This document shows positions 36,169-45,466 of a stretch of DNA of 64,000 nucleotides, in pieces (positions within the stretch are counted from its first letter, which is position 1; each line of letters begins with the position of its first letter). Source of the stretch: Marinobacter daqiaonensis (GTDB taxonomy: Bacteria > Pseudomonadota > Gammaproteobacteria > Pseudomonadales > Oleiphilaceae); assembly GCF_900115285.1 (NCBI RefSeq), contig NZ_FOYW01000001.1, positions 348,376 to 412,375 of the forward strand, in the 5' to 3' direction. The notes under the pieces were generated by a model, which worked only from the letters and a program-made list of their open reading frames with translations, made no database searches and was not told the origin of the DNA. Made by a program: the position numbers and the translations under genes.

Positions 36169-37503
36169 ATGTCATATGCTGAACCGCTTTACCCGGTATC
36201 AGCCGGGGAATACAGCGAGTCCGAAGACTGGCTGGATGCCTTCAGGGACGTTCGTGCTGTTACCGAACAATTGTGCAGTCCCCTGGAAACAGAAGATTAC
36301 GTCATTCAGAGCATGGACGACGTGAGCCCCCCGAAATGGCATCTGGGGCACGTTACCTGGTTCTTCGAGACCTTTCTTCTGAAACCGTTTCTGCGGGGTT
36401 ATGTGCCCCTTAATGAAGCCTACGATCATCTGTTCAATTCCTATTACGAGACCCATGGCAGCCCCTTTCCCCGGCCCCGGAGAGGCGTGCTGTCCCGGCC
36501 GACGGTCGCTGAAGTCTATCGTTACCGGCATTATGTGGACGAAGCCATGGGGCTTCTGTTGAATAACCCGCCCTCGGAGTACCGCCACGCCATCGCCGAG
36601 CGCACCTGCCTGGGTATTCACCACGAGCAACAGCATCAGGAACTGCTGGCCATGGACATCAAGCACATCCTGGCCCAGAACCCCCTGCGCCCGGTTTACA
36701 CCGAGCGCCTGCAGGTGCCGCCAAAACGTCATCCGGTGCCCATGGGCTGGCGGAGCTATGAAGGCGGCGTGGTGTCAGTTGGTGTGAAGCCGGGGAACGG
36801 AGGGTTTGCATTTGATAACGAAAGACCGGCCCACCGCCAGTACCTGGAACCGTTCGATCTCGCCACGCGACCGGTGAACAATCAGGAATACCTGCGTTTC
36901 ATGGAGCAGGGCGGTTACCAGGATCCAGCGCTGTGGCTTTCGGATGGCTGGCATCTGGTCCGGGAGAAGGGCTGGACCGCGCCCCTGTACTGGATGAAAG
37001 AGAATGACCGCTGGTACCACTTCACCCTCAGGGGATGGCGCCGGCTGGACCCCAATGCGCCGGTATGCCATGTCAGCTTCTACGAGGCGGATGCCTTCGC
37101 CCGCTGGGCCGGAGAGCGTCTGCCTACCGAAGGGGAATGGGAGCGGGCCGCAACCCACGCCCGTAACTGGAATGGTAACTTTCTGGAGAGCGGGTATTTG
37201 CATCCCGTCGCTGCGGAGGGTGAAGGCCTGGGCCCGCTCCGACGGCAGATTCCCCTGCAGATGTTCGGCGATGTCTGGGAGTGGACGGGAAGCGCCTACC
37301 GGCCCTACCCTGGATTCAGGACACTCTCGGGGAGTCTCGGTGAGTACAACGGCAAATTCATGTCCGGACAGATGGTGCTCAGGGGAGGCTGTTGCGCCAC
37401 ACCGGCAAGCCATATCCGGCCGACGTATCGCAACTTCTTTCCGCCATCGGCCCGCTGGGCTTTTTCAGGTTTCAGGCTTGCCAGGGAGGCAACAACCCCA
37501 TGA
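36169..37503 (+). CDS. egtB: ergothioneine biosynthesis sulfoxide synthase EgtB
   Basis: 444 residues from MSYAEPLYPV. The N-terminal DinB-like domain carries the iron ligands in PKWHLGHVTWFFE and GIHHEQQHQELLAMD. The C-terminal formylglycine-generating-enzyme fold has RPVNNQEYLRFME, RLPTEGEWERAA, GDVWEWTGS and LRGGCCATP. EgtB uses O2 and Fe(II) to join a thiol substrate to hercynine, giving the sulfoxide. The gene overlaps egtD by 4 bp. Whether the thiol is Cys or gamma-Glu-Cys cannot be told; no egtA, egtC or egtE is here. Confidence 0.9.
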   Translation: MSYAEPLYPVSAGEYSESEDWLDAFRDVRAVTEQLCSPLETEDYVIQSMDDVSPPKWHLGHVTWFFETFLLKPFLRGYVPLNEAYDHLFNSYYETHGSPFPRPRRGVLSRPTVAEVYRYRHYVDEAMGLLLNNPPSEYRHAIAERTCLGIHHEQQHQELLAMDIKHILAQNPLRPVYTERLQVPPKRHPVPMGWRSYEGGVVSVGVKPGNGGFAFDNERPAHRQYLEPFDLATRPVNNQEYLRFMEQGGYQDPALWLSDGWHLVREKGWTAPLYWMKENDRWYHFTLRGWRRLDPNAPVCHVSFYEADAFARWAGERLPTEGEWERAATHARNWNGNFLESGYLHPVAAEGEGLGPLRRQIPLQMFGDVWEWTGSAYRPYPGFRTLSGSLGEYNGKFMSGQMVLRGGCCATPASHIRPTYRNFFPPSARWAFSGFRLAREATTP

Positions 37504-38486
37504 ACATTGCAGAGATCCATTTCCACAATCAGCTGTCTGGCGACAGCTTCCCCACCATGACCGAGGAAGTGCTGGCTGGACTCACTGGAAAGCCAAAGCA
37601 CTGCTCCCCAAAATACCTTTATGATCAGAAAGGTTCGGAGCTTTTCGAGAAAATATGTGAGCTTGACGAATACTACCCCACCCGTACCGAAGAGACGATT
37701 CTGATCCACGCCATGCCGGAAATCGCCGCCCTGGCGGGAAAGGATGCCACCCTCGTTGAGTTCGGCAGCGGGGCGAGTCGCAAGGTGCGACTGCTGCTGG
37801 ACTCCCTCTCGATTAACTGTTACCTCGGTATCGACATATCCAGGGAGTTTCTGATTGAGAGCACCCGACGGCTGGCGGCCGACTACCCCTGGCTGGAGGT
37901 CCACGCTGCCTGCGCCGACTTCACCCGTGGAGTGGCCCTGCCGGAAACGATCGAACCCAGGGGACTGGTGGCTTTCTTTCCCGGCTCCAGTATCGGAAAT
38001 TTCACGCCGGAAGCGGCAGAGCGCTTTCTCAAAAGTCTGCACCACCTGTTGCCACCGGGCAGTGGGCTGCTGATCGGGGTGGACCTGCTGAAGGATATCC
38101 GGATACTGGAAGCCGCCTACAATGATGCAGAGGGCATTACTGCCGAGTTCAACCTGAATCTGCTGGACCGGTTGCGGCGGGAACTGGGCCTTTGTATTGA
38201 CCGGGAACGGTTCAGTCACCGGTCATTCTTCAACACAGACGAATCCCGCATCGAGATGCATCTCGACAGCCGGGTCGCCCAGGTCCTGCAATTCCACGGA
38301 CAGACCATCCGCTTCCGGGAAGGGGAATCGATACACACGGAAAATTCCTACAAGTATTCCGTTGAGGGCTTCCAGCACCTGGCCGCGCGCGCCGGTTTTG
38401 CAAGCCGAGGGGTATGGACTGACGACCAGGATCTGTTCAGTGTGCATTACCTTCTCGCATCGCCGGCACCGGAATCCTCTCCATGA
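37500..38486 (+). CDS. egtD: L-histidine N-alpha-methyltransferase EgtD
   Basis: 328 residues starting at ATG inside the egtB stop (ATGA). The SAM-binding motif is TLVEFGSGASRKVRLLL, with YLYDQKGSELFEKICELDEYYPTRTE at the start (histidine-binding Tyr and Asn region; core ELFEKICELDEYYPTRTE) and LVAFFPGSSIGNFTP in the middle. It trimethylates histidine to hercynine, the substrate of EgtB. Confidence 0.92.
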   Translation: MNIAEIHFHNQLSGDSFPTMTEEVLAGLTGKPKHCSPKYLYDQKGSELFEKICELDEYYPTRTEETILIHAMPEIAALAGKDATLVEFGSGASRKVRLLLDSLSINCYLGIDISREFLIESTRRLAADYPWLEVHAACADFTRGVALPETIEPRGLVAFFPGSSIGNFTPEAAERFLKSLHHLLPPGSGLLIGVDLLKDIRILEAAYNDAEGITAEFNLNLLDRLRRELGLCIDRERFSHRSFFNTDESRIEMHLDSRVAQVLQFHGQTIRFREGESIHTENSYKYSVEGFQHLAARAGFASRGVWTDDQDLFSVHYLLASPAPESSP

Positions 38487-38585
38487 GCCTTGATCCGCCC
38501 CTGGCTGATAATCGCCTGTAACAATGCACGGTAAGTTGTGTCAGTAAGGTAACTTCTGCTGCGCCAGATAGCAGAGAGCTGACCG

Positions 38586-39353
38586 TTACCGATTCTCCCG
38601 CTCATGCTTCTCCCAGTCGATCTCCCGATAGTCAAAGCCCTCCGCCAGGGACGGTTTGATGATCTGGAAGTAGGGAGAGGCGTCGAAATCCCGCGGTGTA
38701 AAGAGTGAGTGATGGCGGATACTGAACAATTCTCTCTCACACCGAATGCAGCGGGGATCCTCGGCGGGCAGGGTTTTGACTTTTGGCAGGATGGGGTAAC
38801 GGATACTCTGAAAGGCCTGGGCAATAAAAGAAGAGCAAATGGCTCGGCTGGGGTCACCGCTGCCAAAAGCCATCGCCCGTCGCCGGTATCGGCCCGGTAC
38901 CGGGAGTGGCACCAGGTACCGGGCCAGATCGAACACATTCTTCATGTCATACTGGTGACCGATTCGCTCTTTCGAAAAGCGGGCGATATGGTCGATGTCC
39001 TCCTCACGCAGCCCGACAGGGTGACAGATGCGACTGTGATCGTGGCGATAGAAGGACAGGGGCAGGGTGCGGATGCCTTCCTCCAGGTCGGCCTCGATGA
39101 GCACATGGGGTTCCCCGTCATCCGCCACCGGCAAGCCCGCATCCGGCCCGAGGTATAAGGCCGAGTGCGACCAGGTGGACTGGGTCAGGTACTTGATGAC
39201 CTTACTGATCCGGGTATCGCCGTCAATCAGTAGCACATCACATGGCTGCAGTGAATCCCGGAGGGCCTCGAAGTCTGTCGTACTGATCGAGCGGCTTTCC
39301 ACCCGCTTGGTAAGAAACGCCGCCAGCCTTCGGTTCAACCACTCCAGAATCAT
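38586..39353 (-). CDS. YiiX-like permuted NlpC/P60 papain-fold hydrolase
   Basis: A 255-residue protein. The catalytic His lies in KYLTQSTWSHSALYLG (~residue 62) and the Cys in SRAICSSFIAQAF (~172), the circularly permuted order of the YiiX/YebB family (PF05708). LQPCDVLLIDGD is the conserved strand before them. Such proteins are predicted amidases or acyl hydrolases acting on lipids or peptides; the substrate is not known. No signal peptide. Convergent with egtD. Confidence 0.8.
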   Translation of the reverse strand: MILEWLNRRLAAFLTKRVESRSISTTDFEALRDSLQPCDVLLIDGDTRISKVIKYLTQSTWSHSALYLGPDAGLPVADDGEPHVLIEADLEEGIRTLPLSFYRHDHSRICHPVGLREEDIDHIARFSKERIGHQYDMKNVFDLARYLVPLPVPGRYRRRAMAFGSGDPSRAICSSFIAQAFQSIRYPILPKVKTLPAEDPRCIRCERELFSIRHHSLFTPRDFDASPYFQIIKPSLAEGFDYREIDWEKHERENR

Positions 39354-39647
39354 ACTGCTTCCCCATCAAATCGTGACACATTGCCCTCAGTTTAGACAAT
39401 TCGGTCAGCAAGGCGTTACGCCTTCAATATGACGCCAGTGATTTTTACGGGCGCCAACACCACCGGAGGATTGTCAGGACCGGCGATCGGCCTTTAAAGA
39501 CAATTACAGTCTGTTACCAGAAAGTCTGGAACGATTTCAATAAACCGTCGTGAGAGAAATGAGACGTCGAGACACTCATGATCGCCGATGTCCGGATCAT
39601 CAGAAGCCTGGCCAGAAAACAGAACTGGCAAACTCGGAGAAGTGACT

Positions 39648-41012
39648 ATGACACCCCAATTGATTAAAGGTCTGAGTGTAGCGGCACTGGCGGCGGCCAT
39701 TTCGGCTTGCGGTAGCGGTACCGAAAGCACCTCGGCAACCACCAGTCAGACCACCGTAGGGCCCATCAGCGGCTTCGGTTCGGTTATCGTCAACGGCGTC
39801 CACTACGATGTCGAGGGGGCAAACGTGACCTCTGACGGCATGAGCATCACGGAAGCTGACCTTAAAGTCGGCATGATCGTGCGGATCAAGGGCCAGACCA
39901 ATGGCGATGGCACCGGAACGGCAACCAGTCTCAGTTTCGACGATGACCTGGAGGGTCCCGTCAGCAGCGTCGATCTGACCAACAAGCTGTTTGTGGTGCT
40001 GGGACAAACAGTCATCGTCAATGCTGATACGGTCTTCGATGATATCACTTTTGACACTCTGACGGCCGGCACCGTGGTCGAGGTCAGCGGTTTCTTCGAC
40101 ACCACCGGTAATCTCAGGGCGAGCCTTGTCGAGAAGAGCGACAGCACGGAATACGAAGTCAAGGGTCATATCGCTGATCTGGATACTGCTACAGAGACCT
40201 TCCTCCTCGGTGGCCTGACCGTGAGCTACAGCGGTGCAGTGCTTGAAGATATTGCTGCCCTCGCTGATGGACTGTTCGTGGAGGTCAAGACCAGCCAGTC
40301 TCTGCAAAACGGTGTCCTTGTCGCGGACGAAATCGAGGGTGAAGAGGAAGGCGTGGATGCAGAAGAAGGCGAAGCTGTCGAGATTGTTGGCATTATCACC
40401 AACTTCAACCCCGAGGGTTTTGTCGTCAATGGCCAGCAGGTCCGGATTGTTGCCGGCACCGAATTTGAGGAGGGCTCTGCCACCAGCCTGGCCAACGATG
40501 TCCGCATCGAGGTAGAAGGCCGTGTTGACGCCAACGGCGTGCTGTTCGCTGAGGAAATTTCCTTTGAGCAGGAGAGCGAGATTGAGGTGGAGGCTACACT
40601 GGATGCGGTCGGTGCCAGCAGCATCACCGTACTCGGTCAGGAGTTCAAGGTTACTGACCGGACGTTCCTGAAAGACGACAGCTCGTTGGATGACAAATAT
40701 CTGAGCCTTGAAAAGCTGCTTTCCGGTCAGTGGGTCGAGGTCAATGCCTACCAGGGCAGTGATGGCTCTCTGGTGGCCACGTCAATTGAACGGGGGGACG
40801 CCGAAGAGGGCGAGAGCGCGAGTCTCGGGGGGCCGGTTGAGGAAAGTGCTCAGCCAAACTTCAAGATGATTGGCATTACCGTGACCACTGACACCGATAC
40901 CAGCTTCGAGTCCGAGGGGGCTTTCCCGCAAGTGGGCGAACTGGCTGAAGCCGAAGGTAGTCTCACGGCAGACGGCGTATTCCGGGCTGAATCGGTCGAA
41001 CTGGAAAACTGA
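39648..41012 (+). CDS. DUF5666-repeat lipoprotein
   Basis: 454 residues from MTPQLIKG (GGAGAAG upstream). The signal ends in a lipobox, AAISAC, giving a lipidated Cys near residue 21, followed by a Ser/Thr-rich linker. The rest is a chain of ~65-75-residue beta-rich units, each with a GFGSVIVNG- or GFVVNGQQV-like strand and a VEVSGFFDTTGNLRA- or VEGRVDANGVLFAEEI-like strand, as in DUF5666 proteins of OB-fold type. Strongly acidic, with no cysteine beyond the lipobox. Function unknown; an outer-membrane or periplasmic binding role is likely. Confidence 0.75.
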   Translation: MTPQLIKGLSVAALAAAISACGSGTESTSATTSQTTVGPISGFGSVIVNGVHYDVEGANVTSDGMSITEADLKVGMIVRIKGQTNGDGTGTATSLSFDDDLEGPVSSVDLTNKLFVVLGQTVIVNADTVFDDITFDTLTAGTVVEVSGFFDTTGNLRASLVEKSDSTEYEVKGHIADLDTATETFLLGGLTVSYSGAVLEDIAALADGLFVEVKTSQSLQNGVLVADEIEGEEEGVDAEEGEAVEIVGIITNFNPEGFVVNGQQVRIVAGTEFEEGSATSLANDVRIEVEGRVDANGVLFAEEISFEQESEIEVEATLDAVGASSITVLGQEFKVTDRTFLKDDSSLDDKYLSLEKLLSGQWVEVNAYQGSDGSLVATSIERGDAEEGESASLGGPVEESAQPNFKMIGITVTTDTDTSFESEGAFPQVGELAEAEGSLTADGVFRAESVELEN

Positions 41013-41020
41013 TCAGCATA

Positions 41021-41053
41021 AGTCAAGGGGACTGCTGTGCAGCCCCCTTGACT
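41021..41053 (+). terminator. hairpin after DUF5666 gene
   Basis: AGTCAAGGGG (41021-41030) pairs perfectly with CCCCTTGACT (41044-41053); the loop holds a further GCTG/CAGC pair. It follows the stop codon by 8 bp. The trailing bases are A-rich, not T-rich, on the plus strand, so intrinsic termination is uncertain. Confidence 0.55.
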
Positions 41054-41128
41054 GAAAAATAAAATATAGGTTTTTGTCCCCCACGTGTCAGACCATGATG
41101 GCGCCGGCAAAAATCCCTTTACCCCGAC

Positions 41129-41298
41129 GTTTCGCGGGGCGTGACCAGAACCGTATTGCTTCAGCAAACTGTCCCCCAGACCCCGTCGCAGACTCTCCCA
41201 GCTGCCGCCTCCTCGAACTTCCACTTTAACTGCAAACCCTAAATGTGCACGGGCGCCTTGTTCCGGAATTTCCAGATTTCCGGGTCGCCAGGGCGGAC
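41129..41298 (-). pseudogene. decayed C-terminal fragment of a multicopper oxidase
   Basis: This stretch aligns base by base with 45579-45761, inside the intact multicopper oxidase on the same strand. Shared runs include GACCAGAACCGT, TTAACTGCAAACC and TTGTTCCGGAATT. At the copper-binding HxHG motif the second His codon (CAC in the intact gene) is TAG here, and 12 bp covering the preceding HP codons are deleted. Other small indels break the frame. No flanking start or N-terminal part is seen. It is therefore the relic of a second oxidase copy. Confidence 0.85.
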
Positions 41299-41390
41299 GT
41301 TGGTTTCTACATCCTTCATGACTTGACTCCGTAGTCAGGTACGGTCGTAACCTTACCGGGACGAATACTTTCAGAGAAGGAATTGCTGCA

Positions 41391-42934
<1,544 letters not shown>

Positions 42935-43036
42935 ATCCTTCTCAGTCGGCAATTGGCTGTCACAGGCAGGACATGCCGGATGCCGGACACTCGCCTTGCA
43001 GCCTGCGGGGCCAGATGCGGTAGTGCAATGACTATC

Positions 43037-43053
43037 GAAACGGAGTTCGTTTC
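43037..43053. terminator. small hairpin between merA and cytochrome gene
   Basis: GAAACG (43037-43042), 5-nt loop, CGTTTC (43048-43053), in the gap between converging genes. Weak stem and no long T-run. Confidence 0.35.
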
Positions 43054-43067
43054 CGCGATGACTTTGA

Positions 43068-43511
43068 TCAGTTCGAAGGCATGTCCTGGCTTTCAGTCTG
43101 CTGATAAAGACGCTGCTCTCCGGTCCAGAATGTTCTCAGGTAGTCAATGACAGCCCTGATCTCTTCATCCGTCAGGATGTCCCTGAAAGCCGGCATGGTA
43201 AGCCGATCGGACTTGTTGAAGGGATGTCGCCATCCCTCCGCAATCATCCTGAACAGCATGGCGTCGCTATGGCGCCAGGTATGGCCGGATTCGTCGTGGG
43301 GCGGGGCGGGCATTTCTCCCTTCTCATCCGGTTTTTGCCAGTTGGCCGCGCCTTCCCCCTGCAGACCATGGCAGGCGGCACAGTATTGCTCGTAAATCCG
43401 TTGGCCCTCGATGAGGTCAGCCGGCATACCCTCAATAACTCTGCTGCCGCCCGAGGCGACAGCAAAGGCTGGAACAACGAGCAGGACCAGCAGCCAGATC
43501 CACTTAGTCAT
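43068..43511 (-). CDS. periplasmic monohaem cytochrome c
   Basis: 147 residues from MTKWIWLLVLLVVPAFAVASG, a signal peptide. The haem-binding motif is YCAACHGLQGEG, with a likely axial Met in RLTMPAFRDILTDEE, and the C terminus has the class I cytochrome helix AVIDYLRTFW. The start overlaps the end of the upstream BNR-protein gene by 8 bp. In this metal-resistance block it may accept electrons from the multicopper oxidase or deliver them elsewhere. Confidence 0.85.
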   Translation of the reverse strand: MTKWIWLLVLLVVPAFAVASGGSRVIEGMPADLIEGQRIYEQYCAACHGLQGEGAANWQKPDEKGEMPAPPHDESGHTWRHSDAMLFRMIAEGWRHPFNKSDRLTMPAFRDILTDEEIRAVIDYLRTFWTGEQRLYQQTESQDMPSN

Positions 43512-44352
43512 GGACAGGCGTCCATTCGCCGGCGGAGCCTCGGGCCAGCAGGTCGCCATCGACAGTACCGGCCACCAAGCCCTTTTCCGGAGAGAAAGCC
43601 AGGGCCGTGACCGGTTGCGGTACGTCCAGTGCTTCCCAGGCTTCCCCGCCGTCGGCGCTGTGGTGAAGCACGCCTTCGATCACGGCATAGACATTCTCAG
43701 GAGCCGCGGGGTCGTAGCTAATGGCGGATACCGTACCTCGCAATTCACCCGCATCGCCCCAGAAGCAGAAACAGTCCATGGACCGGGCGACGCCGCGGGT
43801 CGTGCCCGCGAAAAGCCAGCCGCTTTCCATGCTGCCGGGCATATCGGAGTGCAGGAATGTCTGAACCGGCTCCCGCGGGCCGCCATCCACTCTCGCCCAT
43901 TCGGTGCCGCGGTCCCTGGAGCGGAACATGCCGTTCTGCTCGCTGTAGGCATAGAGAGTCCCTGGCTGGTTCGCGTGGGCGGCGATTGCGTTGACCGAAA
44001 GGTCGGGGAGGCTTTCATTGAGAGACTGCCAGTCCCCGCTGGCATTGTCATAGCGCCAGACACCCATGCCGGGGCCTCCGAGATAGACGTCACCGTCCGC
44101 GCCTCTTGCGAGGGAGGTTGGCTGACCATCGGAAGCCGGTAGCGGAATGACCGCCGCTGTTCCATCTTCAATGGCGACCAGGCTTCCGCCACGCAGGACC
44201 AGAATGGTTCCGGAGGCATCCGTTGTCACAGCCGTTACCGGCTGGTTATCGTCAAGGGGCTGAGCCTGAGCCAACGCCGGCAGGAAGGCGGCCAGCATGA
44301 GCAGGCAAAGGGGCCAGACCTTGGTGTTCAGAGTGTGGATCATCGATTTCAT
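43504..44352 (-). CDS. exported BNR/Asp-box propeller-like protein
   Basis: A 282-residue protein with a signal peptide (VWPLCLLMLAAFLPALAQAQ). Repeating Asp-box-like units are visible: MFRSRDRGTEWARV and LHHSADGGEAWEAL, separated by strands such as GDVYLGGPGMGVWRYD and GWLFAGTTRGVARS, suggesting a six- or seven-bladed propeller. A CFCFWG motif in the middle could bind metal. The function is unknown; similar proteins accompany copper-resistance genes with DUF411 and cytochrome c partners. It lies 11 bp after the DUF411 gene. Confidence 0.65.
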   Translation of the reverse strand: MKSMIHTLNTKVWPLCLLMLAAFLPALAQAQPLDDNQPVTAVTTDASGTILVLRGGSLVAIEDGTAAVIPLPASDGQPTSLARGADGDVYLGGPGMGVWRYDNASGDWQSLNESLPDLSVNAIAAHANQPGTLYAYSEQNGMFRSRDRGTEWARVDGGPREPVQTFLHSDMPGSMESGWLFAGTTRGVARSMDCFCFWGDAGELRGTVSAISYDPAAPENVYAVIEGVLHHSADGGEAWEALDVPQPVTALAFSPEKGLVAGTVDGDLLARGSAGEWTPVHD

Positions 44353-44363
44353 GGAGCCGGGCC

Positions 44364-44885
44364 TCAGTAGTCTTTATGTTCGCGGAATACGCTCTGCTGG
44401 CCATTGGCATTGAAGGCAATGACCTGGTAATCGTCTTTACGGCCAGTCTCCATACCAGGCGTACCATGGGGCATGCCGGGCACTGAGAGCCCGAGAGTGT
44501 TGAACTGGGGTTTTTCGAGATAGGCCACGATGTCACCAGCCGGGACGTGTCCCTCTATCACCAGATCGCCGATCAATGCTGTATGGCAGGATGCCATTTG
44601 GCGGAGCACTCCCTGTTGCTGTTTGACTTCATTGAGGTTGTCCGTCTCGACAATGGTGATTTCGAAGCCGTGGGCGTCAAGGTGCTCCGCCCAGGACTGA
44701 CAGCAACCGCAATTCGGGCTCTTGTACATGGTGATCGCCGGACCAGCAAGACTATCGGAGACTTGAGCTGATGATGGCTCCATGGGCTCCTTTGCCTGGA
44801 CCGCCAGAACGGTCGCGCCGGCGGCGAGGAAAATCCCCGCCACACCGGCTGAGAAAGCTGTCAGTTTAATGGTTGATTTGCGCAT
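44364..44885 (-). CDS. DUF411 metal-binding protein
   Basis: 173 residues from MRKSTIKL (an alternative start is three codons earlier). After an N-terminal membrane-spanning signal comes the DUF411 domain with the CxxC-type site MYKSPNCGCCQSW, then MASCHTALIGD, IEGHVPAGDI and LSVPGMPHGTPGME, conserved in this family. DUF411 proteins are periplasmic thioredoxin-like proteins linked to copper resistance. It heads a unit with the BNR protein and cytochrome c. Confidence 0.85.
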   Translation of the reverse strand: MRKSTIKLTAFSAGVAGIFLAAGATVLAVQAKEPMEPSSAQVSDSLAGPAITMYKSPNCGCCQSWAEHLDAHGFEITIVETDNLNEVKQQQGVLRQMASCHTALIGDLVIEGHVPAGDIVAYLEKPQFNTLGLSVPGMPHGTPGMETGRKDDYQVIAFNANGQQSVFREHKDY

Positions 44886-44993
44886 TGGATTCACTCCGGC
44901 TAAAAGCCCGCGACAAATGGATCAAGGCGGGACTTCAGATTCAAGAATTAACGTCAACAAGCTGGCGCAACAGGCGCAGCTCCGGGTTAAAAC

Positions 44994-45371
44994 TCAGGAG
45001 TGGCGTTGAGGAGGAGGGGTTATTGCTGCCAGGTAGGGGGCCTGATAATGGGTCGCGTAGCCCACAAACGCAGGCTGGAAGAGGAGTGGGACAAAGCCGT
45101 GGAAAGCTGAAACAAGGGTAGCAAGGGTAACCGCGCAGGAGTTCAGTCCACCTGCACCGAGGCAAACCATATTCTGGATTTCCGGACAGCCGCCCTGGCC
45201 CTGTAAGCCGGCATCACCACGTGGTTCCTGATCCATTGCCATGGAACCACAGTCCGCCATGGCTGGCGCTGCTTCATCGGCCGGAACCTGAGACATCGCC
45301 AATACCGGCCCGCTTATCACCAGAAGTAGTGACAGCAACAGGGGAATGAGTCGGCGGTTCGTTAGTGTCAT
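44994..45371 (-). CDS. small exported Cys/Met-containing protein
   Basis: 125 residues from MTLTNRRLIP (a GTG five codons upstream is possible). The signal peptide (LLLSLLLVISGPVLA) is followed by MADCGSMAMDQ, CPEIQNMVCLGAGGLNSC and a second hydrophobic stretch (TLVSAFHGFVPLLFQ). The Cys, Met and His spacing suggests a periplasmic copper-responsive protein of the CopL or DUF2946 type, but I do not recognise a family. Located between the DUF411 and oxidase units. Confidence 0.5.
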   Translation of the reverse strand: MTLTNRRLIPLLLSLLLVISGPVLAMSQVPADEAAPAMADCGSMAMDQEPRGDAGLQGQGGCPEIQNMVCLGAGGLNSCAVTLATLVSAFHGFVPLLFQPAFVGYATHYQAPYLAAITPPPQRHS

Positions 45372-45466
45372 CGCGATTTCAGGCACCGGGTATCAGGGTT
45401 GCAACGATAGGACAGCGAACAGTATGCATAGTTCACGAGGTTATGGCACCTTTTTGATTGGCTCGG

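Larger units (their letters stand above)
41013..41390. other. gap with hairpin and multicopper oxidase remnant
   Basis: About 380 bp between the DUF5666 gene and a small membrane-protein gene. It holds a hairpin at 41021-41053 and the decayed oxidase fragment at 41129-41298, both listed separately. The last ~90 bp should contain the promoter for the mercuric-reductase-like unit. Confidence 0.6.

Noticed and set aside
41037-41390. Search for an insertion sequence explaining the oxidase relic
   Set aside because: No transposase fragment, terminal inverted repeat or target duplication was seen around it.
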